From Bordetella parapertussis (GTDB lineage: Bacteria > Pseudomonadota > Gammaproteobacteria > Burkholderiales > SG8-41), in the NCBI GenBank assembly GCA_945901405.1, contig CAMDLH010000020.1, forward strand, positions 1-55,659: a stretch of DNA of 55,659 nucleotides, given 5' to 3'. The notes beneath the pieces were generated by a model, which did no database searches, had not been told where the DNA came from, and saw nothing but the letters and a program-made list of their open reading frames with translations. Positions within the stretch are counted from its first letter, which is position 1, and every line of letters starts with the position of its first letter. Made by a program: the position numbers and the translations under genes. Of the stretch, positions 17,150-26,722 are shown one piece after another.

Positions 17150-18685
17150 ATGCCCTTTGAAGCACTCATCCGCGAATACGCCGAGCGCACGCAACGCGCG
17201 CTCGCCATGGGCGGCGCGGAAAAAACCGCCGCGCGCAAAGCCCGTGGCGTGTTAAACGCGCGCGAACGCGTTGACCATCTGCTTGATCCGCAAAGCTTCA
17301 TCGAATCCGGACGCTACGCGACATCCGCGCGCGTTGAGGTGCGCCACAAGACACCAGCCGACGGCAAGGTGGTGGGCTTTGGCCGCATCGCCGGGCGCGA
17401 GGTCGGCGTCATCTCCAACGACTTCACCGTGCTCGGTGCATCCAGCGCCGTGATCAATCAAAAGAAGGTCAAACACGTCAAAAACGTCGCCACCAAGCGC
17501 GGCTTTCCCATGGTGTTTCTGGGCGAGACCAGCGGCGCGCGCATGCCTGATCGCATGGGCGCCACTGGGCGCTCGATCGTCGGCCAGGACGGCGCCGAGT
17601 ATCAGCGCCTGCGCAAATCGCCGTGGGTGTCCGCCTTGCTCGGCAATTGTTTCGGCCACTCGGCGTGGTACGCAAGCCTGTCGGATTTCACCGTGATGCG
17701 CAAAGGCGCGGTGATGGCGGTGGCAAGCCACCGTGTCGCCGAGAAAGCCATAGGCCGCCCGATCACCGCCGAGGAACTCGGCGGCTGGCGCGTGCATACG
17801 CGCATGTCTGGCCTGGTGGATATTGCAACCGATACCGATGAGCAAGCGCTCGACGCGATCAAAAAGTTTTTGTCTTATCTGCCCAGCCATTGCAACGAAG
17901 CGCCGCCGTTAGCGCCCGTGCCCGACGGCTCGGATGAAGCAATCAAGTATGTGCTCGACGTCATGCCCGAGGCGCGCTCGCAGGTGTACGACGTGCGCAA
18001 GATCATCGACGCCATCGCCGACAAAGGTTCGCGCTTCGATCTGAAACCCGACTTCGGCAAATCAGTGGTGACGGCATTGACGCGCATCGACGGCCACACC
18101 ACCGGCATCATCGCCAACAATCCACTATTCAAGGGCGGCGCGCTTGATGTAGACGCGTGCGCCAAGGTGACGAGTTTTCTGGTGCTGTGCGATTCGTTCA
18201 ACATCCCCATCGTGTTTCTGGTCGACGTGCCGGGCTTCCTGATCGGTCTCGAAGGCGAGCAGCGTGGCGCACCAGGCCGCATCATTAACTGGGTCAACGC
18301 GCTCTCGCTCGTGACTGTGCCGAAAATTTCCATCATCCTGCGCAAGAGCTACGGCAAGGCGTATCTGAACATGGGTGGGGGCAAAAATTCCGACGAAGTC
18401 GCGTGCTGGCCCACGGCGGACTTGGGCTTCGTCGATCCGGCGGTGGGGGTCAACATCCTGCACGGTCTCAAAAAAGAAGACGATCCCGAACGCTTCAAGC
18501 AACTCGCCGCCGAGATCGAGCAGGACAACTCGGTGTGGGGGCTGGCCGCGTTATACGAAACGCAGTCGGTGATCGACCCGCGCGACACGCGCGATTACCT
18601 GATACGCACGCTTGAGGTGCATCGCATGCGGTTGACGGGCGGGGTGGGTGAACATCTCATCAGCAACTGGCCGACGACGTTTTGA
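17150..18685 (+). CDS. Acyl-CoA carboxylase carboxyltransferase (beta) subunit, class a
   Basis: A protein of 511 residues carrying both halves of the carboxyltransferase domain (PF01039), which moves CO2 from biotin to an acyl-CoA. Marks are GVLNARERVDHLLD, GETSGARMPD, the oxyanion glycines in AWYASLSDFTVM, and the second-half segments IANNPLFKGGALD, VDVPGFLIG and MGGGKNSDE. It is closely similar to the gene at 44082. No biotin carboxylase or carrier lies beside it, so it must share those subunits if active. The acyl-CoA substrate is unknown. Confidence 0.88.
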   Translation: MPFEALIREYAERTQRALAMGGAEKTAARKARGVLNARERVDHLLDPQSFIESGRYATSARVEVRHKTPADGKVVGFGRIAGREVGVISNDFTVLGASSAVINQKKVKHVKNVATKRGFPMVFLGETSGARMPDRMGATGRSIVGQDGAEYQRLRKSPWVSALLGNCFGHSAWYASLSDFTVMRKGAVMAVASHRVAEKAIGRPITAEELGGWRVHTRMSGLVDIATDTDEQALDAIKKFLSYLPSHCNEAPPLAPVPDGSDEAIKYVLDVMPEARSQVYDVRKIIDAIADKGSRFDLKPDFGKSVVTALTRIDGHTTGIIANNPLFKGGALDVDACAKVTSFLVLCDSFNIPIVFLVDVPGFLIGLEGEQRGAPGRIINWVNALSLVTVPKISIILRKSYGKAYLNMGGGKNSDEVACWPTADLGFVDPAVGVNILHGLKKEDDPERFKQLAAEIEQDNSVWGLAALYETQSVIDPRDTRDYLIRTLEVHRMRLTGGVGEHLISNWPTTF

Positions 18686-18686
18686 A

Positions 18687-18706
18687 ATGCTGGCTGCAGC
18701 CAGCAT
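18687..18706. terminator. Perfect 20-base palindrome between convergent genes
   Basis: ATGCTGGCTG is followed directly by its reverse complement. It lies between the ends of two convergent genes and has no T-tract, so it is at best a weak bidirectional terminator. Confidence 0.45.
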
Positions 18707-18738
18707 CTACGCGCTTCTTCTGTAGAAATCCTGGCGAA

Positions 18739-20145
18739 CTATCTCGGCTCGTCAAGATCGCCTGACGCCTCCAACTTGTCGGGTCCCACAATTTGCTCGA
18801 GCAATTTTTTGATCGAGGCCTCAATCGGCGCAGCGGGTTTTTCGGTTTTCAGGATGTTTTGCAACTCGCCGATGCCGGCACGTCGCTCCGGGTAAGTCAC
18901 GCCGTTTGCTTTTGCGTCGGCATATTCCTTGAGCGCCCTATCTGTCATGCCCAGACGCGCGTAGGCGCAGGCCATGATCACGCGCACGCGCGTTTTTGAG
19001 TCGGATATCGACAGGGCTTTGCGCCCACTGTCGATCGCGGCCTCGAACTGCCCCGCCCGATACTGATAAAGCGCCCTTGCTTCCAAAGGCGGCGTTTCCC
19101 TCGGCTCCAAACGTGCCGCCTGCTGGGTATCGCTAATCGCTGTCTTGTAGTCGCCTTTGCGAGCGTGAACGTTTGCGCGCGCCATATAGGCCTCCCACGA
19201 ACCCGGCCTTTGCGCAATGACCGCCGAGGCATCCGCAATTGCCAGATCATACTTTTTAGCCGACAAGTATTGATACGCCCGACGCTCGTAGGCCGCGGTA
19301 CGCTTTGGATCCGCGGCGATCGCCTGGCCATAGGCGGCAATCGCTTTTTCGCTCGAAGGCGATGAGGCGCCCGAAGCCATTCTCGCGTAAGAAAGACCGA
19401 GGGCAAACAGCGTGGCCGCATCGCGCGGTTTTAGCTTGAGCGCTTTTTCGAATGCGTCTTGCGCTTGGTCATACTTTTTCGCCGAAAGAAGCGCGTATCC
19501 CCGATCGCGTTCGATCTCGAAAGGCGCCGGCTCCGCGGGCATGGCGTTCGGTGGCGGCGCGCCCTCCAGCACGAAGCGGCCTTTTCCGAGGGGATTGCCA
19601 TCCCACTTGTAGACTTGAACTCTTTTTGCCGGTCCGGAATAGGCGGCGTGGTGAACCTGCAGGCTCTTGCCGTCCGTGGTTACCTCCTCAATATAAAAGC
19701 CGTCGAGTATGTACAGCCGTTGCGCCCTCTCGCCGTCATTGAGTGGACTCCAGCAGATGAACCAGTATCGCCGTTCCTGGATATGCGGATCATGGGGATT
19801 GTGGAGTATGAATTGACGATAAAAAAGGCGCCCCGTGTTGTTCTTTTCATTGAATCGCGGATCCGCAAAGTAAGCGGCGTCGGCTCTTTGCGTGTTCACG
19901 GGGCCAGAGGTCGAGGCCTCCATTTTCCTGCCGTTGTAAAACATGTCGACCGGGGGCGAGACCTCACAATTTTGCGCCAACCGTACCGGTGCGTAGGGCG
20001 AGGTCGTCGATTCTGCGGATTTCGCGGGCACCGCGCTTGGCCGAGTGGGCGTTTGCGCCGCGCCGGTTACGGAAATTAAAGCGCTCGATATTCCGAGTAT
20101 CCACGCCGTGCAGAATTTTTTCATATAGATATCGACGCGCCCCAT
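18739..20145 (-). CDS. Exported TPR-repeat protein
   Basis: A protein of about 468 residues (460 if ATG 20124 is used, which gives a cleaner export signal MKKFCTAWILGISSALISV). The first 200 residues form an unrecognised domain (FYNGRKMEAS, RYWFICWSPLNDGERAQRLY). After that come about six tetratricopeptide repeats, such as AQDAFEKALKLKPRDAATLF and AIAAYGQAIAADPKRTAAYE. TPR proteins act as protein-binding scaffolds; no partner is evident. ATG 20145 falls 3 bases after the stop of the upstream MmgE/PrpD gene, so translational coupling is possible. Confidence 0.78.
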   Translation of the reverse strand: MGRVDIYMKKFCTAWILGISSALISVTGAAQTPTRPSAVPAKSAESTTSPYAPVRLAQNCEVSPPVDMFYNGRKMEASTSGPVNTQRADAAYFADPRFNEKNNTGRLFYRQFILHNPHDPHIQERRYWFICWSPLNDGERAQRLYILDGFYIEEVTTDGKSLQVHHAAYSGPAKRVQVYKWDGNPLGKGRFVLEGAPPPNAMPAEPAPFEIERDRGYALLSAKKYDQAQDAFEKALKLKPRDAATLFALGLSYARMASGASSPSSEKAIAAYGQAIAADPKRTAAYERRAYQYLSAKKYDLAIADASAVIAQRPGSWEAYMARANVHARKGDYKTAISDTQQAARLEPRETPPLEARALYQYRAGQFEAAIDSGRKALSISDSKTRVRVIMACAYARLGMTDRALKEYADAKANGVTYPERRAGIGELQNILKTEKPAAPIEASIKKLLEQIVGPDKLEASGDLDEPR

Positions 20146-20148
20146 TGG

Positions 20149-21525
20149 TTAGCTCGCGAGCGCTGATTCGAGCGACTGTGCGGTATTGCTATCGGCATTT
20201 AAAACTACATCCCTGATCTTCTCTGCCCGCTCGCGCGAGATCGCCAATTGCGCATTGTCCATGTACTTGACCAACACGTCCTCCCTCACGATCGGCCGGT
20301 CGGCAGCACCCCGGTTGATGTGCTCGCGGTGGTGCAATTCGCGGCCATCATTCATAGTAATCACGACTTCGCCGGAAAAATATTTCGGATATTCTGATTT
20401 GGGATCGACTTCGTAAGTCACCTTGTCGCCCAGCGCACAAATTTCGGGATCGTTATAAATCTCTGGCTCCATTTCCGCCAGACCGAATTTGCCGCGCGCA
20501 AGACTCGCCGCCACCGCATGATAAATGCTGAACTGCGCGGCGTAGCTTGAAACCGGGCGCCGCCGTTTTGCCGCGGGTTCGCACACGATGGGTACGGCCT
20601 GCGGCGGTATCAACGCGCGTATCGAGGCGACTCTATCGGCCTTGATCGCGTGCGCGCGCGCCAGCGCCACCGCCGCATCCGAGCACGCATGCACCAGATG
20701 GCACGCCGGGATCGGTTTCACCGCCACGCGCGCGGACTCCCACACCACGCCCAAGTCTTTTGTCGCCAGCGATAAATCGCACTCGTCAAAGCGGCTGCCG
20801 GTGAGCGTGCGGTAAAGGCTGTAATCACCCTCGTAAACCTGGCGCGGCCCGACAAAACCGCCGCGCGCCATTGCAGCCGCCGTAATGCCCGCCGCCGCAC
20901 CCCAGCCCGGATGCAGGCGCTTGGTCCATGCGCCCTCCTGGCTGTATTGACGGCTGCTCGCCGCCGAGGTGCTGAGCGCGTTACCCTGCGCCATCACCAA
21001 TTGCTCTTCATTCAGCCCCATCAGCTTGCCGGCGATCAGCGCGCTGGCGAATGCGGCTATCGTGCCCGTCGGATGCAAGCCATTCAGATGCAAGCCGCCC
21101 TTGGCCACCATGCCGATGCGCGCGATGGCTTCGAGGCCGGCGATGTATGCGGTGATCAAATCGCGGCCCGAGGCGTTGACCTCGGCCGCCACGCCGAATG
21201 CACACGAAAAACAACTGGCACTCGCATGCACCACGCCCTCGAGATGCGTGTCGTCGTAATCCAGTCCGTGTATCAGCACGCCGTTCATCACCGCCGCGTC
21301 GCGCAGCGCGAGTTTTGCCGGCATGCCGATCACCGCACGCGCGCCGTTGCCGAAGAACGACAGTCCCGCCAGCGCCTTATCCGCGAATTCAAACTTTGTC
21401 GAGGCGAAGGCTATGCCGACGGCGTCGAGCATCAAATCCTTGGCACGTTCGACCACGGCTTCGGGTATGTCGTTGTAACGCAGTTGATACACGAACCGCG
21501 CGAGGGTTTCGGAGATGGTTGGCAT
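20149..21525 (-). CDS. MmgE/PrpD family protein
   Basis: A protein of 458 residues, a second full-length member of the MmgE/PrpD family. It has LMLDAVGIAFAST near residue 35, HGLDYDDTHLEGVVHASAS at about 87-105 in the position of the active-site loop, and LHLNGLHPTGTIAAFASAL. It differs clearly from the copies at 8741 and 24126, so these are old paralogues. It lies just downstream of the TTT receptor gene at 21558 on the same strand, a common pairing of receptor and catabolic enzyme. Confidence 0.88.
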   Translation of the reverse strand: MPTISETLARFVYQLRYNDIPEAVVERAKDLMLDAVGIAFASTKFEFADKALAGLSFFGNGARAVIGMPAKLALRDAAVMNGVLIHGLDYDDTHLEGVVHASASCFSCAFGVAAEVNASGRDLITAYIAGLEAIARIGMVAKGGLHLNGLHPTGTIAAFASALIAGKLMGLNEEQLVMAQGNALSTSAASSRQYSQEGAWTKRLHPGWGAAAGITAAAMARGGFVGPRQVYEGDYSLYRTLTGSRFDECDLSLATKDLGVVWESARVAVKPIPACHLVHACSDAAVALARAHAIKADRVASIRALIPPQAVPIVCEPAAKRRRPVSSYAAQFSIYHAVAASLARGKFGLAEMEPEIYNDPEICALGDKVTYEVDPKSEYPKYFSGEVVITMNDGRELHHREHINRGAADRPIVREDVLVKYMDNAQLAISRERAEKIRDVVLNADSNTAQSLESALAS

Positions 21526-21557
21526 GGCTTCGCTACTACATGGTTAAGTCGACAGGC

Positions 21558-22526
21558 TCAATCCACTTTCGCGCCGGAGGTTTTGATCACCAGCGCCCAC
21601 CTGGCGATTTCTTCGCGCACATAGGCCGCGAATTGTTCGGGCGTGGAGGGCTGGGTATCGACGCCGGCGGCGGTCATTTGCTCCTTGACGCCGCTGCCGC
21701 CGAGCGCGCCGGTGATTTCACGGTTAAGCCGTGCCACGATCTCCGGCGGCGTGCGCGTCATGGTGAATACACCCTGCCAGATGCTGGCATCAAACCCTGG
21801 CACGCCCGATTCGGCGATGGTCGGCATGCCTGGCGCGTGCGTTGAACGCTTGGCGGTGGAAATCGCCAGCCCGCGCAGGCGGCCCGCCTGGATGTGCGCG
21901 AGCGCAGTCGAGGTCGAATTAAAAAGCATCTGGATTTGCCCGGCGATGAGGTCCGTTGTGGCCTGCGCCACGCCCTTGTAGGCCACGTGCGTCAACTGGA
22001 TACCCGCCATCGATTTGAACATCTCGCTCAGCACATGCGGCGAACTGCCGCTGCCGCCCGAGCCGTAGTTCAGCTTGTTGGGCTGCGCCCTGGCGAGCGC
22101 GATGAAATCCTTGAGCGTTTTCGCCGGCAGCGAGGCCGGCACCAGCAACACCATCGGCGCCGATGTGGCGAGCGCAACCGGCGTAAAGTCTTTTTGCAGA
22201 TCATAGCCCGGCTTCGCATACAGGCTCATATTGATGGCGTGCGTGTTGGTGCCGAGCATCAGCGTGTGGCCGTCGGGCGCGGCGCGTGCCGCAAGCTCCG
22301 CGCCGACGTTGCCGCCCGCGCCGGCGCGATTGTCGATGACCACCTGCTGCCCCAGTTGCGTCGAGAGCTGTTGCCCGATGATGCGCGCGACGATATCGCC
22401 GTTGCCGCCAGCCGCGTACGGCACGATGAAGCGCAGCGGGCGATTGGGGTAGGCCGCGGGTTGCGCGAGCGCGCTACTGGTCACGCAGATCAACACTGCT
22501 GCGAAAAATACTCGCAAGGCGGTCAT
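21558..22526 (-). CDS. TTT-family periplasmic receptor
   Basis: A protein of 322 residues with an export signal ending at ALA near residue 21, then YPNRPLRFIVPYAAGGNGD, DNRAGAGGN and HVAYKGVAQA. Its ATG overlaps the stop of a small upstream ORF by ATGA, and the MmgE/PrpD gene follows 32 bases downstream. Confidence 0.9.
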   Translation of the reverse strand: MTALRVFFAAVLICVTSSALAQPAAYPNRPLRFIVPYAAGGNGDIVARIIGQQLSTQLGQQVVIDNRAGAGGNVGAELAARAAPDGHTLMLGTNTHAINMSLYAKPGYDLQKDFTPVALATSAPMVLLVPASLPAKTLKDFIALARAQPNKLNYGSGGSGSSPHVLSEMFKSMAGIQLTHVAYKGVAQATTDLIAGQIQMLFNSTSTALAHIQAGRLRGLAISTAKRSTHAPGMPTIAESGVPGFDASIWQGVFTMTRTPPEIVARLNREITGALGGSGVKEQMTAAGVDTQPSTPEQFAAYVREEIARWALVIKTSGAKVD

Positions 22527-22705
22527 ACGGCTGCCTCCCGCCAGGTTTCATGCACCAACTCACGGAACAGCGCATTGAGCGACTCAATGCTTTCGCCGCG
22601 CGGGTCACTGGCGGGCGGCGAGGCTTCAAGCCGTTGCAATTCGGCCTCGATAAACGTGTTGAGGCTTTTCACCGGCGGCGCGAGATCGAGTTCCTCGCCA
22701 TTCAT
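22523..22705 (-). CDS. Small acidic protein of unknown function
   Basis: About 60 residues starting MNGEELDLAPPVKSLNTFI; helical and acidic, with no recognised domain. Support comes from position: it fills the gap between the GST gene and the TTT receptor on the same strand and its stop overlaps the receptor start (ATGA), a typical coupled arrangement. An alternative start lies two codons upstream. No strong ribosome site is visible, so it may also be a leader peptide or not expressed. Confidence 0.5.
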   Translation of the reverse strand: MNGEELDLAPPVKSLNTFIEAELQRLEASPPASDPRGESIESLNALFRELVHETWREAAV

Positions 22706-22715
22706 TACCAAATAG

Positions 22716-22735
22716 TGATTAACAACAATAACTTA
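22716..22735 (-). repeat. AT-rich boundary motif, copy 4
   Basis: Minus strand TAAGTTATTGTTGTTAATCA, with the GST stop codon as its first three bases. It is the most divergent copy. Confidence 0.65.
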
Positions 22736-23347
22736 GCGTTTATCCGGCAGTGTGCCAGCAAACGATGGGCGTGCGAACAATTTGTCCGCGTAACGTTTCA
22801 GGCCCGGATATTTGCCGCGCCAGTCGTAGCTTGAAAACGCGCGATCCAGATACCCCAGCGCCATGCCGCCTGAAATATCGGCGACCGTAAAAGAATTGCC
22901 GAAACAAAAATCGCGCGTGCCGATGTCGTTCTGTAACACCGTCAAACCATTCTCGATTTTTTTTTGTTGTTTTTGGTACCAATCGGCATTGGCGTCGCAG
23001 GTTTCGGTGTAACGCGAATCATGCGTGAGCGTGACGATGGCGTCGGTGATGCCGTCGCCCAGCGCTTCGCCGCGCTTCACATCGATTCGATCCTCGAATT
23101 TGTCTGGAACCAGCTTGGGTCCCGAGCCGACGTGATCGAAGTATTCGACGATCACCACCGAATCGTAAACCGCCTTGCCGTTGTCGAGCACCAGCACCGG
23201 CACCTTGGACAACGGGTTGTGCACGGGCACCTGCGAGCCGGGCGCCGACGGGCGGTCGGACACAAAATCACACGTAACGTTTTTTTCTATCATGGCGATG
23301 CGCGCCTTGCGCGCGTAGGGGCTGCTGAGTGAACCGAGTAGTTTCAT
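22733..23347 (-). CDS. Glutathione S-transferase family protein
   Basis: A protein of 204 residues. The N-terminal thioredoxin-like domain starts MKLLGSLSSPYARKARIAM, with SPYARK in the place of the usual SPY/SPF active-site motif, and has NPLSKVPVLVLDNG with the cis-Pro. VYDSVVIVEYFD matches the glutathione-binding E/DS segment. The C-terminal helical domain has FTVADISGGMALGYLD with the conserved Asp. The substrate is unknown. Confidence 0.85.
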   Translation of the reverse strand: MKLLGSLSSPYARKARIAMIEKNVTCDFVSDRPSAPGSQVPVHNPLSKVPVLVLDNGKAVYDSVVIVEYFDHVGSGPKLVPDKFEDRIDVKRGEALGDGITDAIVTLTHDSRYTETCDANADWYQKQQKKIENGLTVLQNDIGTRDFCFGNSFTVADISGGMALGYLDRAFSSYDWRGKYPGLKRYADKLFARPSFAGTLPDKR

Positions 23348-23497
23348 GTGTTTTCCTTTTCCTGCGGTGAATATGTGTTGGTAGGTTGGGTAAGTTGTCT
23401 AAGCCACGCGAGCGGGCCGTTGCTCGTCGTCGTCGGCGCTTGGCGTCAGCAGCGCCGCGGGTTCGCGGCAGTCCGCTAGCGCCTCGGTGTTCATTAT

Positions 23498-24017
23498 CGT
23501 ATTTTCCAGCCTTGAAATGTGCGCTGCATCGAGCGTGGCGGCGACCGCCGTACGAAATAGCCGCCACCGCCATCCATCGCACCGCGTGCAATGTCGTAGC
23601 CAATCACAATGGCGGTCAGCAACTCACGTGTCCCGTCGCACCCGTGCGCGCGGCGATGCCGAGCGCCGCCGGGATCACCACAGAGCCGGAGTGCGCGCAG
23701 CCGCCGAAGTCGTCGATCTCGCGCGCGTGCACAGCCGCGCCGTTGGCGAGTGCCGCGAGAGGTAACGGCGCTTTTTCCGTCGTGCCCCAGTAAAGAGAAT
23801 CTCCACCACTCCCCTCATTGCAGCCATAGGCTTGCAGCATTGCACGGCGCATCTGCACGACCTCATCCGTGCCCGCACCTGCCATCGCGCAGCCGAGGGT
23901 GTCAAGCAGCACCAGATGCGCGAGCTTGCGCACGTCATCCGGCAGATCGTCGTAGCGCAGGGTGGCAGCGTATTGGGCGAATTGGCCACTTATGAATTGA
24001 GCGTACTTGGGGTTCAT
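23498..24017 (-). pseudogene. Frameshifted, truncated MmgE/PrpD gene
   Basis: Reading leftward from 24017, 120 residues match the N-terminal MmgE/PrpD domain (VLLDTLGCAMAGAGTDEV, VHAREIDDFGGCAHSG, LGIAARTGATG). A one-base shift then ends the frame near 23616. In the shifted frame homology resumes with RELLTAIVIGYDIARG, and the frame stops at about 23500. Roughly the last 280 residues of the family are gone, so the gene is dead. It sits between GST and the intact paralogue at 24126. Confidence 0.8.
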
Positions 24018-24062
24018 GATTTCGAGAAGCTCACAAGTATGTTGAACGGCAACAACCAGACA

Positions 24063-24109
24063 CCGTCATTCCAGCGCAGGCTGGAAGCCAGCCTGCGCGG
24101 AATGACGGT
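24063..24109. repeat. REP-like inverted repeat, family F
   Basis: CCGTCATTCCAGCGCAGG is repeated inverted as CCTGCGCGGAATGACGG around a short centre. It lies between the pseudogene and the next MmgE/PrpD stop. Confidence 0.85.
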
Positions 24110-24125
24110 TGTGATATTGCGGCTT

Positions 24126-25517
24126 TTACTTGCAAAGCGCATTAATCAATTCCCGCATATCCGTCAGCGTCTCAAAGCGCCGGCACAATTCAACCACCTT
24201 GTCCGTCTTCGCCTGCCCCAGCACCGGCGCGACCAGCAAGCGAAATTTCCCTTCGATATCCGCGTCAGTTGGCGTGAGGTAACGTCCGCGTTCGCTGCGA
24301 TCCACCACGGCGGTGTGCGTCTTGCCGTCGCGCAGTTTGAGCGTGATGCGTGCGAGGCTGCGTGCCGGATATTGCCGCTCGTAATCCTCGTTCTCGGTGA
24401 TTTTAACCTTGCTGGCATTGGCGCGTATTGCCGGGTCGCGCAACAACTCCGGGCGAAAGCCGGGGCCGAGCAGCAATGCCGGGTCGCGCTTGCACACCGC
24501 GAGCGCGAGGCAATACGGCAGGCTGCCGCGCGCGGCGACATCGGTCTCCGGGTGCACGGTGTTGAACACCGCGGTGCGCTTCATCACATCGGCGTGGATT
24601 TCAACGATGTCGTCGGCTTGAATGCCGTGCTCGGTGATGAGATCGAACGTCGCGTCGAGTGACGCAAACAGCGGCCCCACCGTGGCGTAATGTTTGGTGA
24701 CGATGCCGATGGCGATTTCCCATTGCGTGAATTTGGCGTCGTCCGTTATTCCATCGGTGAGATTCTCCGGCAATGTTTTATCGGCGATCACCGGCAAAAA
24801 TCCGCCGATCACATCGCGCATGCCCTTCACGCCGCGCGACGCCATTTCCGCCGCCACAAGCCCCGCGGTACACGCCTGTCCGCCGAGCAGCCACTTGACG
24901 GTTTCACCTTCCTCGTTGGCGCGTATCATCGTCGTGGGCAGCAGATTGACCGCGATGCCCAGCGTGTTGTCCATCGCAACCGCATCAAGCTTCATCAGGT
25001 GCGCCGCCGCCACCGCCGAGCCGATGCCGCCCCACAGCCCCGGCGTCCACCAGCCGCGATAAAACGCGCTGGGGAAAACCGATCTGCCGAAACGAATTTC
25101 AATCTCATAACCGGCCACCACGGCGGCGAGCACTTCCGCGCCATTGCGATTCAATTTCTCCGCATACGCCAATGCGGGCGGCACCACTTCGTTGCCCGGA
25201 TGGCAAGTGCCGCGCGGCGCGGCGTCGGTGAGTTCCAGCCCGTGCATATAAGTGGCGTGCGCCATGCACACGTGCGACACCGTGGTTTTTTGTCCGCTCG
25301 GCAACAGCGTGGCCTCGGGCGTGCCGCCTTGCGCCAGCACATAGTTGCGTATCTCGTTGGCGATGCCCGCGTCGTATCCGGCGACGAGACAGCCGATGGT
25401 ATCGAGCACGCGCTGCTTCGCGCGCATCACAACTTCAGCAGGCAGATCGGCAAAGCGCAGCCCTGCGGCGGCGCGCCCGATCAATGGCAATACATCCTTG
25501 AATGCAGCGTGGCTCAA
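24126..25517 (-). CDS. MmgE/PrpD family protein
   Basis: A protein of 463 residues. VLDTIGCLVAGYDAG appears near residue 38, HGLELTDAAPRGTCHPGNEV at about 92-111 in the active-site region, and AVVAGYEIEIRFGR follows. It is the third intact paralogue in the window and the closest in position to the decayed copy upstream. It is followed on the left by repeats; the glycerophosphodiesterase gene lies 22 bases upstream on the same strand. Confidence 0.88.
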   Translation of the reverse strand: MSHAAFKDVLPLIGRAAAGLRFADLPAEVVMRAKQRVLDTIGCLVAGYDAGIANEIRNYVLAQGGTPEATLLPSGQKTTVSHVCMAHATYMHGLELTDAAPRGTCHPGNEVVPPALAYAEKLNRNGAEVLAAVVAGYEIEIRFGRSVFPSAFYRGWWTPGLWGGIGSAVAAAHLMKLDAVAMDNTLGIAVNLLPTTMIRANEEGETVKWLLGGQACTAGLVAAEMASRGVKGMRDVIGGFLPVIADKTLPENLTDGITDDAKFTQWEIAIGIVTKHYATVGPLFASLDATFDLITEHGIQADDIVEIHADVMKRTAVFNTVHPETDVAARGSLPYCLALAVCKRDPALLLGPGFRPELLRDPAIRANASKVKITENEDYERQYPARSLARITLKLRDGKTHTAVVDRSERGRYLTPTDADIEGKFRLLVAPVLGQAKTDKVVELCRRFETLTDMRELINALCK

Positions 25518-25539
25518 CAGCGTTCCTTTTGTTTTGTGT

Positions 25540-26475
25540 TCAGACGGTTACCGGCGTGGGCGCGGGCAAGGCAAATCCATTCGCGCCCGCGACACGGCGC
25601 AGCACATCGGGGTAATCGCCGATGATGCCATCAACGCCGAGCGCGATCATCTTTTGCATGTCGGATTCGTTGTTCACAGTCCAGACCACGACTTGCAACC
25701 CTAGCGCCTGTGCTTCACGCACGCTCGCGGCATCCACGTCGTTCGAACACGGTGACCAGATCGCTCCACCCGCGGTTTTGACCATCCGCGGAATAGAGCC
25801 GTTAAATTGGCTGACGTGCACATCGGCGTTCCACGGCGAATATTTTTCATGCGCGAGTATGTTGTCCATGAACGGTTGCTGCGCGCTGAGATAGACCGTT
25901 TTGATTTCGGGCACCTCCCGCTGCACCACCGCCAGCGTGCGCCAGTCGAATGACTGCACTACGGCACGACTCTGTAACTCATTGTTTTTAATCACATTTT
26001 TTAATGCGGTCGCGAAAGCCTCGGGCGCCACCGTGCGCTCGGGATGCAGCGGTGAAATCTTGGTTTCGATGTTAAAGCGCACGCTCTCGTTGCCGGCGCG
26101 GCGCGCCAGCGCGAACACGTCTTCGAGCTTCGGCATGCGGGTGCCGTCAATGGGCTGTTGATGCGCGAAGCGCTTTGCGTATTCCGATGCAGGGTCGATG
26201 CGCCCCACGTCGAAGCGTTGTAATTCCTCAAACGTGAATTGCTCTATCGGCAGATCGGCGCGCGTGATCCACCTGCCGTCCGCGTCGCGAGTGATCTCCG
26301 GGTTCAGCGTCGAGTCGTGGCTCACCACCACCACGCCATCGCGCGTGATCGCGCAATCGAGCTCCAGTGTCGTGACGCCGATCGACAACGCACGCGCGAA
26401 GGCGGGCAAGGTGTTTTCCGGCAGCAAACCGCGCGCGCCGCGGTGACCTTGGATATCGAGTGTTTTCATCAGCAT
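25540..26475 (-). CDS. Glycerophosphodiester phosphodiesterase
   Basis: Predicted to hydrolyse glycerophosphodiesters to glycerol 3-phosphate and an alcohol. The protein has 311 residues. The GDPD signature is complete: GHRGARGLLPENTLPAF at about 9-25, LELDCAITRDGVVVVSHD with the metal Glu, Asp and second His, FNIETK, and VVWTVNNESDMQKMIALGVDGIIGDYPD at the end. No export signal is visible, so it is probably cytoplasmic. Confidence 0.88.
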   Translation of the reverse strand: MLMKTLDIQGHRGARGLLPENTLPAFARALSIGVTTLELDCAITRDGVVVVSHDSTLNPEITRDADGRWITRADLPIEQFTFEELQRFDVGRIDPASEYAKRFAHQQPIDGTRMPKLEDVFALARRAGNESVRFNIETKISPLHPERTVAPEAFATALKNVIKNNELQSRAVVQSFDWRTLAVVQREVPEIKTVYLSAQQPFMDNILAHEKYSPWNADVHVSQFNGSIPRMVKTAGGAIWSPCSNDVDAASVREAQALGLQVVVWTVNNESDMQKMIALGVDGIIGDYPDVLRRVAGANGFALPAPTPVTV

Positions 26476-26556
26476 TACATTTTGCCACGGCGGGAATACA
26501 ATGATTCGCAGTTTGTGGCGCAGCCGCTATTACCGCCACGATAGACACACCACCTT

Positions 26557-26667
26557 CGTCATTCCGGCGCAGGCCGGAATCCAGGTTGTAACCTGATGCG
26601 AAGCATCTGAATTCAGCGCCTGCGGCTTAGGTTACGCACTGGATTCCAGCTTTCGCTGGAATGACGG
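26557..26667. repeat. REP-like inverted repeat pair, family F
   Basis: CGTCATTCCGGCGCAGGCC at the left is mirrored by GCTTTCGCTGGAATGACG at the right, with about 70 bases between. Each arm is itself a small hairpin. Confidence 0.85.
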
Positions 26668-26722
26668 TGGTGGTGAGTGTAAATAGTGCGAACTTTATGA
26701 ATTACAGAATGCGAGAATAAAA

